A stretch of DNA of 64,000 bases from Cardinalis cardinalis (taxonomy: Eukaryota > Chordata > Aves > Passeriformes > Cardinalidae), in the NCBI GenBank assembly GCA_014549065.1, contig JACDOX010000008.1, forward strand, positions 4,970,308 to 5,034,307, written 5' to 3'. Each line of letters starts with the position of its first letter. Position 1 is the first letter of the stretch. The position numbers and the translations under genes are program-made. Under the pieces are notes generated by a model. It was not told the origin of the DNA, searched no databases, and was given only the letters and a program-made list of their open reading frames with translations. This document shows, in pieces, positions 1 through 11,704 of this stretch.

Positions 1-1406
1 TATTTTTTTGCAGAATAGTTAGAAACATTTCCTGATGTGTATCAAAATACGTTGAATAACATGGAAGTGCATGTATTAATTTTTAGAATCCATAATCCAG
101 AAGAGAATGTCTTGATTTCTGTCTTCATGTACAGCCAGTGCTTGTCATCCAGAGCCCACATTGTTTCCACAGCAACCATGCAGAAGAGAGAACTCTAACT
201 TCATTTTTTGCTAGTAAAAACCTGAAGTGGCTTGTTAAAGTTTGTAAGTGTGGCTTCCATGCCCAGAATATTTAGGATGATGCATTTGAGGCCAGAGATA
301 AAAAAACTTTGTTATTGGCAAGATAACATTTTCTTAGGCTTCTTGGTTGTTCTGAGGGGAACTGGGACATGAGTGATGCAAACACCTCCTGTTGATTGTT
401 TTGAGCAAGAGAATTGTTCTAATTCCAAGATGTCTTCCCAAGTTGGCTGTTTTTCTGCTGTGGGGTTAGTGAATCAGTTCTTAACCCAATCTTTATTTCC
501 TGATCGCACTTTTGATAAAGTTCAGGAACTTAAAAACATTCTGGGACACCAATAAATTGCATCTTAAAACTAAAATGGCATTTTAAAACCAACTTAATTC
601 TGCCCACTGTNTGAATTAGATTTCATTTTACAGAAGTCTTACAGCAAAAAAATTTTTGACCAAATTTCAACCAAACAGTAAAGAAATGTTATGCCGTAGA
701 GACAGCTATGTTGCTATAGGCTTCATGAAAATCAGAGTCTCTGCTGGTTGGAATGGTCATGATAGTGGCTCTCTGGCACTGGCCTGAGAGTGCAAAACTC
801 ATGACTATCCCAGCACTACTTTCTCCTGTATGGAGCATGGAGGAAGCTGGGCTGATGGTGGAGGTAAGACACAAGCTCTCTTATTCATGGGAGTGCTTTT
901 GATTCAAGTACTTCTGAAGGCCCACAGCAGTGGTGGGTATTCCTCATTGTTCAGTAACAGGAGACTTCTAATTAGCCAACATTTGCTGGTGCTGGGCCTG
1001 CAATAAGGCAGCCAGTCCTGTGCCATGGGGGAGCTTTGGTTTGTGCAGCATTCAGGCTCTTTCTGTATCCATTTCTCTGCTACATATCAGCTCTGGAGTC
1101 AGCAAGGGCTGCCTGAGATTTCCACTCCAGAAGTTTGAAGGGTGTTTAAAAGTAAAAATGTGAGATTGGCAAAAAAAAAAAAATCTATATATGTTACCTA
1201 CCTATAACCTCCTTAAAAGCCAATTCCTTCAGTTCTTTTTCCTGTCCACTCTGAAAAAATGCTATTTAAACACTTGGTTTCTTAGTTAAAAAAAGTTTAA
1301 AAAATTATTTCAAGTTTCTTTATTGATTGTTTTTTTCTCATTTCTTTTTATTTGTGTTTATGAATGTATAGTCACACACTCTGTCCTGTCAGTCTCCCTT
1401 TCCCAG
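1..1406 (+). other. SIPA1L1: Intron of the SIPA1L1-like gene (3' part)
   Basis: No exon with good splice sites or a recognisable product is visible here. The stretch ends in a pyrimidine-rich tract and a CAG acceptor at 1404-1406. It contains a 13-base A run at 1171-1183. The small open frames present on both strands match nothing I know. It is called intron because the next exon begins in mid-codon and needs upstream exons, which must lie outside the window. Confidence 0.7.
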
Positions 1407-1615
1407 CACTCCTACCACAAGGCGTGCCTTGCAAAGGACTTTGTCAGATGAGAGTATTTACAGTGGTCAAAGGGATCACTTCTTCACCTCGCGGGCCTCC
1501 CTCCTGGACCAAGCCATGCCAAATGATGTTCTGTTCACCAGCACCTACCCTTCTCTCCCAAAGTCGCTGCCCTTACGGAGACCATCCTATACTTTGGGAA
1601 TGAAATCACTACATG
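1407..1615 (+). CDS. SIPA1L1: SIPA1L1-like internal exon, part of the SPAR C-terminal region
   Basis: This exon encodes about 69 residues of a SIPA1-like RapGAP scaffold. In the family, the protein turns off Rap small GTPases and organises actin and PSD-95 at dendritic spines. Seen in the sequence: an acceptor after CTTTCCCAG at 1406, then a frame including RTLSDESIY, FFTSRASLLDQ and LPLRRPSYTLGMKSLH, and a G|GTAAGT donor at 1615/1616. The exon ends in phase 1, matching the next exon. The residues are Ser-, Arg- and Pro-rich, as expected for the conserved region before the terminal coiled coil (Pfam SPAR_C). The RapGAP and PDZ domains lie upstream, outside the window. The exact acceptor is inferred; an alternative at about 1421 would shorten the exon but fits the polypyrimidine tract less well. 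SIPA1L1 is favoured over SIPA1L2 and SIPA1L3 from memory of the C-terminus, not from an alignment. Confidence 0.85.
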
Positions 1616-4443
1616 GTAAGTGGATTTCCCGTTTTTCGACTTCCAGAGGAATCCTTTGTGAATCATCTTGGGGGAAAATGCAATTGGTACTTCCATCTTT
1701 ATTTTGCTCAGATGAGGAGAGTCCAGTCACATGACTGAAAATGTAAAAAAGGACAGGAATTTAATTTTTTTCCCTCATTTCTGCGGGTGTAAGATGGCAT
1801 AACTGGTCATATATTTGCTTTGTAGAGGAAGCACAGAAATTTGCCTCACTGGCTGCAAGTTTCTCTCATTTTTTCCAAGAGTCACCTCAATCAGTTGGAC
1901 CAATGGACAAATAATGTATGCCTGGTTATCGACCAGAGAGAGCTTCAGGTGTCAGTTCCTTACTGTGGGATTCCGGGAACAAAATTTGATTAGGAAAATG
2001 ATACAGAAGTGGGTAAATAGTAGTGGACATTGAGATATACAGCTTTTATTGTGCCAACTGTTCAATTGTTTTTAAATTAATTCCTGTACCCTATTTATTT
2101 TACAGTACATGAATTACTTTAGTCACACAGTTAACCAGAAAAAGTTATTTGTTAAATGCTGTCAAGAAGACACTCAGCTTTCTCCCATTAGTTTACTGAA
2201 AAGTCTCAGTCGGATTAGTTGATGGGTTGTGTGTCGCTGCACGTGAATGTCACAGTGAGAAATGGAATTTTCACAGGTTCCCACTGTACTTCATAACTGA
2301 GTGTGTTTTCCAGAAATAGAGGTAGATCTCAGGGTAGGATTCTGCAATGTTTTCTGAAGAAGTACATATCTACTCTGATTTATTCATGTTTTAGTAAGTT
2401 TCAAGAGGAAAATGCAAGGCTATGAATAGATTGAACTCACTATAGTGGGCCCTAAGCACAGTCTGTATTTAGCTACACAGGATGCATTTGACAGTGAAGG
2501 TTGATGAAGAAATCTATTTTAAATTCTTTTCATCTGACTGTGATCACCAGGTATCAGTTTTCAGTGTTGAACCTGACATTTTCCTGAGCTGTTGTGTCTG
2601 TATAACGTGTTTCTTGCATAAGAGTTAGGAAACTGAGCTCCTTTCATTTCTCTTTTTTTATACGCACTAAAATAACTTTGTAGGCTTGGTTATGCTTGTA
2701 ACTGGATGGAGGATTTGGTTTCTGAGGGCTTGGGGTCAGAAGATTAATGATGCCACCTGAGTACAAGTGGAAAGCAGCACTTTGTCTCTTTTCATTTAAA
2801 TGCTGTATTTTCCAAAAAGAAACCTACAAAACCTTCTTTTGTTATCATGTTCTCTTCCACCCTAAACTGATAACTCCTCCTAGCTCATAACCTTTCTACC
2901 TCTGTCAACAAAACAAGATTTTCCATTTTCTAGAAAATGTAGGAGCTGCATGATAAAAGGACCAGCTATTTGATTGGCACACAAATTGTCTTCCCACACA
3001 CACTTTGCTGAGAAAAGGATTAAATAAGCTAGATATTTAGTACCACAAGTATTTGTTGGCTTCCAGTTACTCAAAATTCTTTAAATTCAGAGATTCCAGA
3101 GCACATCCATTTTTCTAGAGGAAAAATGTTGAGCTAAAAATGCTCACATTTGTTCATCTGCCTTAACAATCCAACATTTTTAAAACAGGTAGCTTTTCAA
3201 ATACTTAGTTTTTTGTCTAATTGCATGTATCTTTTCACTAATTGGAAATATTTTCATGTTAACAACCTCCAAAATAACTCTTAGGAGAACTAAGACAAGA
3301 ATCCTCAGTGTTAATAATAATGAATGTAACAAAGTAAAATGTAACAAAATTACATGTAAAAAAGTAAATACACGCAGACACAAAAACATCAAGATTTTTG
3401 AGCCAAGGAGTGAATGCAGTGTAGCTTTTCTGGTCACTGTTCCCCAGGCAGCAATATGATTTAGCTGAAGTTCTTATGAATTATATTAGTTATTGAAGTT
3501 ACATAGTTATTAGGCTATCCAAAAAAAAAAAGGAGGGGGGAGGGGAACTAAACAACCCAACTTGGGCATTTTGGGATTGTATCCTGCCTGTCACACTGTC
3601 TTTCTGTTCTGTATGATTCAAGCAGACTCTTTTCCCTTATCTTCTCAGCAGCTTCCTCCCAATTGCCCAGTCGATCTTCTCACCCCAACATCTCTCTCTT
3701 CTAATACTGCCTACAAAGTTTTCAAAACTTCTTTACGTCTTGACAGAGGGCATGAGAAAGGAAGTTGTTGCTGCTTCTGAGCTCACACAAATGACCAGGC
3801 ATTGCACATTTTTTGGTTGTCCAGCCAGTAAACTGAAATAAAGTAGATAATTCTTGGTTGACAGTTTGGTGTTGCCCTAATTAGTGGTGAAAATCTAAGT
3901 GCTTCACTTCTGTTGTTTTAATTTGCGCAAAAATTACAGGGATTTTGAATCCTTCTTTCAAGCTTGCCAATGCTTTTTTCCATAGTGAGCCGTGTAACAG
4001 CTTACAGGTGGGTGTGGCTATTTTTTAGTAAAGATCTGAAGGTTTCACTGAACTGCTGAGAGATGTGCAATGCTCTGGAAGTAATTTTAAGGGTTTTCTT
4101 GTTCTGATTCATCTTGGTAGGCTTAATTCGACTCCATTGGTTTACAAGATTGTAAAGAGGAAGGAGAAAACCTTGCAGTTTTGGGTTGGTTTTCGGGTTT
4201 TTTTGGGGCACTCAGCTGAAAAGATTAAGGCAAGTTAGAAAGGAGCTGAATGTGCTGGCTTTAGAAAACTGCTTTGTGAAGGGCTGTGTCTGGTGAACTG
4301 TAGTTGATCAAACATTCTTCTGAATTTTGGCTGATTTTGAAAAGTGCTATGCCAGAAAAGTTAAGAACAGGGTATTCAATATATTAAGAAAGGAATTTTT
4401 GGGTATTTTTATGGAGTTTATAATCTATTCTGCATTGCTCCAG
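1616..4443 (+). other. SIPA1L1: Intron of the SIPA1L1-like gene
   Basis: A 2.8-kb intron between a GTAAGT donor at 1616 and a TTGCTCCAG acceptor ending at 4443. It is AT-rich with an 11-A run followed by a G-rich patch at 3521-3545. I see no additional exon, RNA gene or recognisable repeat. Confidence 0.8.
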
Positions 4444-4590
4444 GAGAGTTTTCTGCCTCAGACAGCTCCCTCACAGATATCCAGGAGCAAAGACGGCAGC
4501 CCATGCCAGACCCTGGTCTTATGCCATTGCCTGATTCTGCCTCTGATCTGGACTGGTCAAACTTGGTAGATGCTGCCAAAGCTTTTGAAG
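4444..4590 (+). CDS. SIPA1L1: SIPA1L1-like internal exon
   Basis: This 147-base exon joins in phase to the preceding one: a single G from 1615 plus GA completes a Gly codon. It then reads EFSASDSSLTDIQE, RQPMPDPGLMPLPDSA and DLDWSNLVDAAKAFE. It has a canonical acceptor (TTGCTCCAG) and a perfect GAAG|GTAAGT donor, and ends in phase 1. The acidic, Pro-rich stretch followed by a short amphipathic DLDWSNLVDAAKAFE segment is typical of the C-terminal tail of SPAR-family proteins. What this segment binds cannot be told from sequence alone. The reverse strand carries a chance open frame here that I do not call. Confidence 0.9.
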
Positions 4591-6749
4591 GTAAGTTTTC
4601 ACAATACAACACTTAGGAAGCTGGTCTTTGTGCACACTTTGTTAAGGACTGTGGGGTTTGTGTTTGTTTGGGTTTATTTTAATCCTGATTTTTCATTTTT
4701 TTGTTCTTAATTTTCTTCTTAGTCTGAAGCTTAAGCTCATTTAAAATACTGACTCAAGTGTCAAGAGCCTGAAACTTTGTACGTAATAGTCAGATACCAT
4801 TTCTTCATACTGAATTCCTCAGGGGTATGGTTTGGCCAAATCTTTGTGAAACTGGTCACTTTTCATTTCATGTAAAACAGTTGCAGGCAGCTGGTCTGGG
4901 AAAGGGCACAAAAGTGCAAAAATAAAGTCGTATAGTAGGGGAAAAGCACACTAAAGATTGCTTGCTTACTGCACTAGTTAGAAGTACATCTCACACAGCT
5001 GCAGTTTGCTACAAGATAATTTGGGAAATAGGCCTTGTTGGTAAATATTTTTTCATTGCCTCTGCATACCCTGAAGATGTAGATTTGCATGTAAGTGTTG
5101 TTTCATCCTATGGCATTTTCCATCTCCATGACACTTGGTAAACTGAAGAAAACTGGAAACTGTCTAGATACATTTGAACTTAAAATTAAAACTTAAAATG
5201 CAGTTTAGACTAAAGCGAATTTATGTTACTAGAATCCAATGGAAAAATCTTCTAGGTGTGAAACAGAAGTGCCCCTTCCTAGTGTCTGCATAACTTCTGT
5301 CCCACCTTCATGGAAGTGTTTTTTCACTTATCTTGAATCTTTTAGACCTTATTCAACATAGTTGGAGAAGTCTGTGAAGTAATTTGATATCTTGGCTGTT
5401 CTCTGGTAGTAGCCTTAGATATCATTAGGACAGTGGATGTCTCTGAGTGTTCAGAGTACTCATGTCCTCTGCTCTGTTGCCACAGGAGTTGTAGGAGCAG
5501 CTTGGCTCATATTTGAGCTATACAATTTTGAGAAGAATATTCAATGTAAGACATGGTCCTCAAGAGAAGATGAATTTGTAGTCATGTTTTTTTCATCACC
5601 ACATATGGGTGAAACTCAGGTTTTAACACATTTCCTTCTGGTTGGCAGTTTCTCTTTAAAGGATCCCCTCATTTTTGGTGAGATTTATTTGACTGTCCTC
5701 ATTAACCTGAATCCCTCACTTGGTAGGCCTCAGACTCACTTGTGTTTCTCTTCAGAAGTGTGAACACAGTCACTGTGGTCAAGATAACAAACTGACAGCT
5801 CAAATGAAGAAAAGCTGGAGTAATGTGTTAACTGGCAGCTTCATCTCACTGCTGTAAAAATACATTCAAATTTGACTTGGAGAAGGATCTCAATATAATT
5901 CCATTGGTGTTTGGTTGTCTGGTCTCAGTATCCCAGTCTCTGGTCTCTGACAAGTGCCAGTAGGGATTGACACATACCAAGGAACCTAAATTCTGATTTG
6001 TGATCCTGAACACCTCCTCTCCACCTTTGATTGGTGTCCTCAGCACAAGCCCCTGAAGTTACAAATTGTGGTATCTGTACCAGCTGAAGGAAAAACTGCC
6101 TGGATCCTTGAGCTGCAGCAACCTGTAGTATAAAAATTTGCCAAACAGAAAAAGACAATACTCTTCTGTTTCCAGTGAGAGCCCAACAGCTGCTGAGGTT
6201 AATTTATTAAGCTAAAGTTTTTATCCTGCTGTCTGTTACACCATGTGACAGTGTTTTAGAGATGTGTAAGAACATTTGAGCAGTTACAGGACAAGAAATA
6301 CACAAGGCAGGAAAGAGGTTTCATGTTTCAATCTGAAAATGTTTTATAAAACATGAGGAAAAAATTACAGGTTCTGAAAAATTACATTGGGCAAATTGCA
6401 CGCAGTGAGCTTTTCTTTCCTCAAGATAAAGCTATTCTTTATAGAGTAAAAGAAGCTAAATATAGTTGCTAAGTTATTGGGTGGTATCATGCAGTCATAC
6501 CCAGGAAGATCTGCACAGTGCTGCTTGTGCCAGAGCCAGTACTTCCTGACTGCAGTACAGTGGCAGACCTGGTGCAAACCCTTGCACTGCCAGTTTGCTT
6601 CCATCAAGTGGACATTGGTATGTCATATCACTTTACCTTGCTTGAAACAGACTGAAATTGCTGAGGTGCTGCAGTGTAGCTGTTGTGCTGTGCATGAACA
6701 AATAATCATTACTGCTACCATTGTTTTTTTTGTATGTTTGCCTTCTCAG
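4591..6749 (+). other. SIPA1L1: Intron of the SIPA1L1-like gene
   Basis: A 2.2-kb intron with a GTAAGT donor and a T-rich tract ending in CCTTCTCAG at 6749. The open frames at about 5.4-6.2 kb on both strands lack recognisable products and splice context. No repeat family was recognised. Confidence 0.8.
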
Positions 6750-6864
6750 TTCAGCGAGCTTCATTCTTTGCTGCTGCTGATGAAAATCACAGACCTGTGA
6801 GCGCTGCTTCCAGCAGTGATCAGGCTGAGGACCAGCTTACTGCACAGATAAAGCCTTATACAGG
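6750..6864 (+). CDS. SIPA1L1: SIPA1L1-like internal exon
   Basis: A 115-base exon. TT at its start completes a Val codon with the G from the previous exon. It reads QRASFFAAADENHRPVSAAS, then a Ser- and Glu-rich linker (SSDQAEDQL) and QIKPYTG, and ends in phase 2 at GG|GTAAGT. The segment links the conserved DLDWSNLVDAAKAFE helix to the terminal coiled coil. It looks disordered and Ser-rich, so phosphorylation is plausible but not shown. Splice sites on both sides are strong and the reading frame continues exactly. Confidence 0.9.
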
Positions 6865-7351
6865 GTAAGTAAATACATCAGATGTGCAGGCTTTCCCAGC
6901 TACAAACCAAGGGAAAGAGTAGGGATGTCTTCATTTGGAAGCCATCTCCAGGCTTCATGCAGTAACTCTTCGGAAGTTCTCATCAAGATGGAGTTGGGAG
7001 GTGAAAATAAAAGAATTGTAAGTCCAGTTGAATCTTTTTGCAGGTCTTTTCTTGTCTGAGATGTTCATGAAACTGGCCAAAGCAATGGTTAATTCAAGGC
7101 ATATACAGTGAGTTCAAGTAGAAAGAAGTCAAGTGATGGGATGACCCCAAGTAATCATGAGTTAAATTTGCTCTGTTGTTTAATGTGCTGCAGGTATTCC
7201 ATGTACTCTTTATTATGTTTATTTTGTGACCCCTTAGTGCACACAAATGGATACTTTCATAAAGGCACTTGGTATAGACTAAGCTTTTAGGTACCTCATG
7301 TGAGGGCAGTAAATCATATTGATACCTATTCTTGTTTCCTGCTTTCAACAG
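6865..7351 (+). other. SIPA1L1: Short intron of the SIPA1L1-like gene
   Basis: A 487-base intron bounded by GTAAGT and GCTTTCAACAG. Nothing else is recognisable inside it. A 142-residue antisense open frame runs through the intron and the following exon and is treated as chance. Confidence 0.85.
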
Positions 7352-7433
7352 TAAAGAATCCCCTCCAACTCTCGCCTCCAAAGTGGACCAGCTGGAAGGT
7401 TTGCTGAAGATGCTGCAAGAAGATCTAAGGAAG
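7352..7433 (+). CDS. SIPA1L1: SIPA1L1-like penultimate exon, start of the terminal coiled coil
   Basis: An 82-base exon. Its first T completes a Gly codon; then come KESPPTLASKVDQLEGLLKM and LQEDLRK, ending in phase 0 at AAG|GTAAGC. Leucines recur at heptad-like spacing from VDQLEGLLKMLQEDL, so this is the first half of a coiled coil (leucine zipper). In the family this region serves for self-association or partner binding. The acceptor CTTTCAACAG is slightly weak in its last pyrimidines but is the only one that keeps the frame. Confidence 0.9.
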
Positions 7434-8191
7434 GTAAGCATTTCATCTACAGAAGGATTTATATGACATGTATTTAGTTGGTGCTTGGTGGTGCTAATAA
7501 CTGTGTAATCCTGCTTTGCCATGCCTGAGCCTGTGACAGTCTCATCCTGGTATGAGAGAAAGACATTTCTTTGCTACTTTTCTCAGGCTTCTAATTATGC
7601 ATGGCTGGGATGGGGTGTCTGAATTTGTAGGCGTTTGATTCCTCTGCTTAAATTAGGAGGGTGATTCACAGTACCTCCACTCCTAATTCATGTGACACTG
7701 CAAAAGGCTTGAAGTTAGTCCATAAAAATGTGGCCTGCTGATGAAAAGTTGGCAGTGTAATTTAAACCTGTAATTTCTGCAGTGGAAACTTCCCGGATTG
7801 TTTTAATGCCTACTTGGTCCAAGAAGGCTCTGCAGTAGTGAGATGAAGTCTCTTAGCTGGGAAAGTGTTTGCAGGAAGATTCCCTGCCCTTTACTTTGTT
7901 AACCACCAGCACTTGTACATACAGAACAGCTCATGGCCAATTTTATTGGACCACCTAGGGAGTCAGCTTCTTTATTGGGATCTAATACAAAGAAATCCTG
8001 TTCATGCAATCAAAACATGGGCAAGGAAACATCACTAATGTCCCTTGGATGTAAACCCGTCTGTTACTGCACATAAAATCCTTAAAAGGAACGAGACTTG
8101 TGCTCTCTTAAGAGATGCCTGCTGCTCTAGATAGACAGGAAGCATGACCTGGAATTTCTACTAAGATCTGTATTTTTTCCTTGTGCCTAAG
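7434..8191 (+). other. SIPA1L1: Last intron of the SIPA1L1-like gene
   Basis: A 758-base intron from a GTAAGC donor to an acceptor after TGTGCCTAAG at 8191. No other feature is visible. Confidence 0.85.
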
Positions 8192-8335
8192 GAAAAAGAG
8201 GACAAGGCCAGCCTTCAGGCTGAAGTGCAACATCTGCGGGAAGACAACTTGAGGTTACAGGAGGAATCCCAGAATGCAACTGAAAAGCTGAAGAAATTCA
8301 CCGAATGGGTTTTCAACACAATTGATATGAACTGA
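8192..8335 (+). CDS. SIPA1L1: SIPA1L1-like terminal exon with stop codon
   Basis: A 144-base coding part with 47 residues and a TGA stop at 8333-8335. It starts with KEKEDKASLQAEVQHLRED and runs through NLRLQEESQNATEKLKKF to the end TEWVFNTIDMN. Heptad leucines (LQAEVQHL, LRLQEE) continue the coiled coil from the previous exon. The TEWVFNTIDM ending is what I remember as characteristic of SIPA1L1; the final residue may differ between species. Across the five exons the frame is 231 residues without a stop. The human protein is about 1,800 residues, so the window holds roughly the last eighth. In neurons this protein (SPAR) is a postsynaptic RapGAP that shapes dendritic spines and is removed after Polo-like kinase 2 phosphorylation; that is family knowledge, not visible here. 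Confidence 0.92.
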   Translation, partial: EKEDKASLQAEVQHLREDNLRLQEESQNATEKLKKFTEWVFNTIDMN

Positions 8336-8600
8336 GAACGGTGCACGGGGAAGGAAACTGTCTGTTATGGATATTATTACTGGGACTTAAGCTTTAATGC
8401 CACCTTAATTATGACATGTGAAAGTATAGTCAGAGCAATTCCCTGTTCTTCATCCTCCAATAACCCTTTTTTGCATCTCTGCGCGCACTCAGAACAATTG
8501 CAGATCAACAATCAATGTCTGCCTTTTGTAGAAAAAACAAAGTAAATAATTTTAAAAAGGTAAAATAAAAAAATAAAAGTTTAACTGCTAAAATGTGAAT
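8336..8600 (+). other. SIPA1L1: Proximal 3' UTR of the SIPA1L1-like gene
   Basis: Non-coding sequence directly after the TGA stop, becoming very A-rich at 8520-8580 and containing two overlapping-range AATAAA hexamers. A T/GT-rich tract follows at about 8595-8640. This is the minimal 3' UTR of about 250 bases; a longer form may extend to about 10.3 kb. Confidence 0.7.
8564..8577 (+). terminator. Proximal polyadenylation signals (two AATAAA)
   Basis: AATAAA occurs at 8564-8569 and again at 8572-8577, about 230 bases after the stop codon. Downstream lies TGTCTATTTTTTG and further T/GT-rich sequence, as expected for cleavage-factor binding. Usage is inferred, not shown. Confidence 0.6.
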
Positions 8601-10300
8601 GTCTATTTTTTGCACATTGTCTCTTTATCTGTTATGTACAAAATTATTTGGAGGCCAGGATCAGGCTTGCTGTTCCATCTGCCTCTGTTTCCATTAACTC
8701 CTTTCTCTCTGTTTCAGGTAATCTGCTTTTCCTTGCAGCTTTGGCAAATATTATGACATCTAGAAAATTAGAAAGAAATGTTTACTTTACTGCTCTTCTA
8801 ACATTGTTTTCTGAAGTATGCCACAGACAAGGGGATGTAATGCAATTTTTTAGGTGTCTCCTTAGCAATTTGCGCTTGGTTACTAGTGCTACCTTCCCAT
8901 ACATTGCAGAGAGCGCGTGTCCATAGTGTATGGTACAGTACAACCAGCATCATAGCTTAGAGAGAGACTAGAGAGGTGAGCCATGGGTCAGGCATATTAT
9001 CACACATCGATTGCATTAGCATTTCTGGTGGCCTTTGTTTCCTGTGGAAACAATGGCTGCAAGTACCTTTACAAACAGCAAAACTAGGCATGCTGCAGTT
9101 CATACCACATCAGGCAGGCTGAGACATCCACAATCCAGCAACAGTGCTCAGTTAAGTACAGCACCCTGCCCTTCCAGGGGAGTCTGGTGCTTGCATACAT
9201 GCAGGAGACTTAAGCTGAAGTTGTAAAGAGATGAAGATTTTTTTTTTCTCCCCCCTGAAATGTTACCATGTAAAACCACACAAACTATCACTGTGTACCT
9301 GCCCTCCCATCCTCCCATTCTGTTTCCCTTGCTTTCTCAAATCACAGCAGATTTGAGAAAAGTTTATTCAAGTTCTGTTTTGTTGCATAAGAGTTCTTAT
9401 AAATCCCTTACTATGGAAGATAGAGGAATATGTAAAGGGGAATTAGAGAAGTGTATTTTTCAAAGCACTGGGACAGGATTGGAGCTCTGAAATCCTGAGT
9501 CCCCAGTGAAATTGTCTCTCAAGAGATTTCCCAAACTGCTTCATGCTAGCAAAGTTGATTTCTTGTTCTTTGAAGGAACAGCTAACTTGCCACAACGTGT
9601 TACCTCTACAGAAAATACCTTTTAGGTGTCAAAATACAGCTTTTAAGCACCGCGGTCTGCACAGGCATTGAACTGTGCAGTGTGCTGAGAAACCTTTTCT
9701 ACTCCCTTCTGAGGATCTAGTTACTACCTTAGTAAATATTGCCTTCCATAAAGTGCAGTGTATTTGGGGGTTAATTTCAAGAGCATCCTCTCACTCCCCT
9801 TTATCACATTCTCAAATAAACAGATTAAAATCACTGGCACAGTCTTGTCAAAGACTTCCATGCTCTCTTCAAATCCCTTTTTCACGATCTTTAATCTTGC
9901 TGCACACAAGTACACACTACACTTCAACCTCAAACTTCATTTGTGATGCTAATCCCCATGGAGTTCTTCTCTAATGTTTTGTCATGGAAATGGATCTCTT
10001 TGGAACTATTTCTGGAGTGCTTTTGTAAAGGTTTAGAATGTCTTGGGTTTTTTAATGACTTGTATGAAGGAGATTTATATAATGCCTGATATTATTTGTA
10101 AATGGGAAATATTGCTAACATCTCTGAGCATCCCGAAGTCTTGCTTTTATTCTCTTATTTTTAAGTTTGGTTTTATTTTATTTCAAAAAATATTTTGGGA
10201 CTTGGGGCAGACTATTTATTAGAGTTTTGCAACAGAGTTCTTCTTGTATGATGCCACTGAAGGCTACTTGTAAAATTCTGACAATAAAACTCATTTTAAA
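8601..10300 (+). other. SIPA1L1: Possible distal 3' UTR of the SIPA1L1-like gene
   Basis: AT-rich sequence without recognisable coding exons. It contains further AATAAA hexamers at 9815-9820 and 10283-10288. A 3' UTR of about 1.95 kb ending near 10.3 kb would suit a long neuronal mRNA, but nothing in the sequence proves transcription here. The open frames within it on both strands look like chance. Confidence 0.4.
10283..10288 (+). terminator. Candidate distal polyadenylation signal
   Basis: AATAAA followed by T-rich sequence (CTCATTTTAAAGGTTCTTC and more). It would end a 3' UTR of about 1.95 kb. An additional hexamer is at 9815-9820. Confidence 0.35.
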
Positions 10301-11680
10301 GGTTCTTCTAAACAATTTTCTGATTTTGTTGGATTTGTTAAGACTTTCCAGAGTGTCCATTTCTTCCTGTTTTCTTCATGTACCACTTTTCTCAGTACTT
10401 ATTGATACAGGAGTTCCATTCTCTATTAGATTCCTAATTTTTATCCCTTTGAAGGCCATTGCTTGGTAAGTAAAGAACACTTAATCCCTTGTCTTTTTAC
10501 TTGTATTATTGCACAAATATATCTTCTTCCCCCATTTACTAGGGTTTGCTACCTTTAACAGTTGCTCCAGGCTTCACCAGAGTGTTACAAAGGAGAGGCA
10601 GTGGTTTTTTTAAAANTTTATCAGGACTTTAGAAATTACTTGGACTGAAGCTAATTTAGGTGAAAACCAAACTGTCCTAGCTCATCTGCCCAAGGGCACA
10701 CAGAACTTTGTGTCCCAGAGCCAGACCTGCAAGTGCGCAACATCAGGTTTTAGGTTTGGGAGGGTGGGGCAAATAATCCATTTGTTTTGTTTTCCAGATC
10801 TCCATCTTTCACCTGGGAGATGACCTTGGAAGTATTTTGAACAGATGTGGTTTTGGCCCACCGGATCAGCATTCCACACAGCTTAAAAATGTAGAACTAG
10901 GTCAGTCTGCAGCAAAGTGTCTTCCAGTTCACTGAATAAATCCCTACAAGGCATGTGGGGAAAGAAAATTCATCTCTTTCTAGCATGAAGTTACTGGACC
11001 AAGAGAGCTGTGAAGCAGCAAGAGAAACATCTGATGAAAAACTGAGGTTGAATCTTGGAAAGAAAACTAGATGCTGTCTTATCATTTGTAATTGGATCCT
11101 GGTAGCTGAGCTGAAGGAGAAAGCTTCTGTCAGGTCAGGGAGTTGCCCTGTCCACATTCATAATGAATTCATGCTAGAGGTTCCCATGCTCCACCACACA
11201 CAGTGCTAGGTCAGCCTAGACCAGAGCAGGATCCAACTTGCAGGCATCTCCTTGCAGCTGGAGCAGTGACTGACCTCAGCAGAAGGTGGTGGGTGACTGT
11301 GGGAGCAGTGTGGGTAATAAGGACAACCTTCCTGTTTCTCCCATGTTTTATGTTCTGGAAACAATTTACTATTCCTGGTCTGCGTTCCAGTGCAAAGATG
11401 CTGTTTCCCTGTGACAAATTTTTGGATAGCTGGATGTGGCTGGTACAGCAGCAGCAATCTGCTCTCTTTCAAAATCCCCCAAAATCAGGGTGTGGGGATG
11501 TCACCACAGAGGGGCTGCAGCCTGCATAATGGATAATACTCTTCCCAGAAGTGGTGCTGGGCATGGGTAACAGGTCAGAGGGTGGCAACTGGGTGTGGTT
11601 AGCAGTGAGCTGTGAGGCACACAGGGGCAGGGGTTGTGAGGGGAGAGGCTGGTGGGAAGGGGCCTGGGGAAGCTTGTTAT

Positions 11681-11704
11681 GGGGTTAAGGGAGAGGGGGT
11701 GGGG
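11681..11704 (+). other. Potential G-quadruplex
   Basis: Four G tracts of 4, 3, 5 and 4 bases lie within 24 bases, with loops of 4, 3 and 1 bases. This fits the usual G3+N1-7 quadruplex pattern on the plus strand. It is embedded in a G-rich stretch running from about 11560. Confidence 0.6.

Noticed and set aside
7094..7522. Minus-strand open frame of 142 residues
   Set aside because: It is antisense to a clear SIPA1L1-like exon and its introns, so it is a shadow frame.
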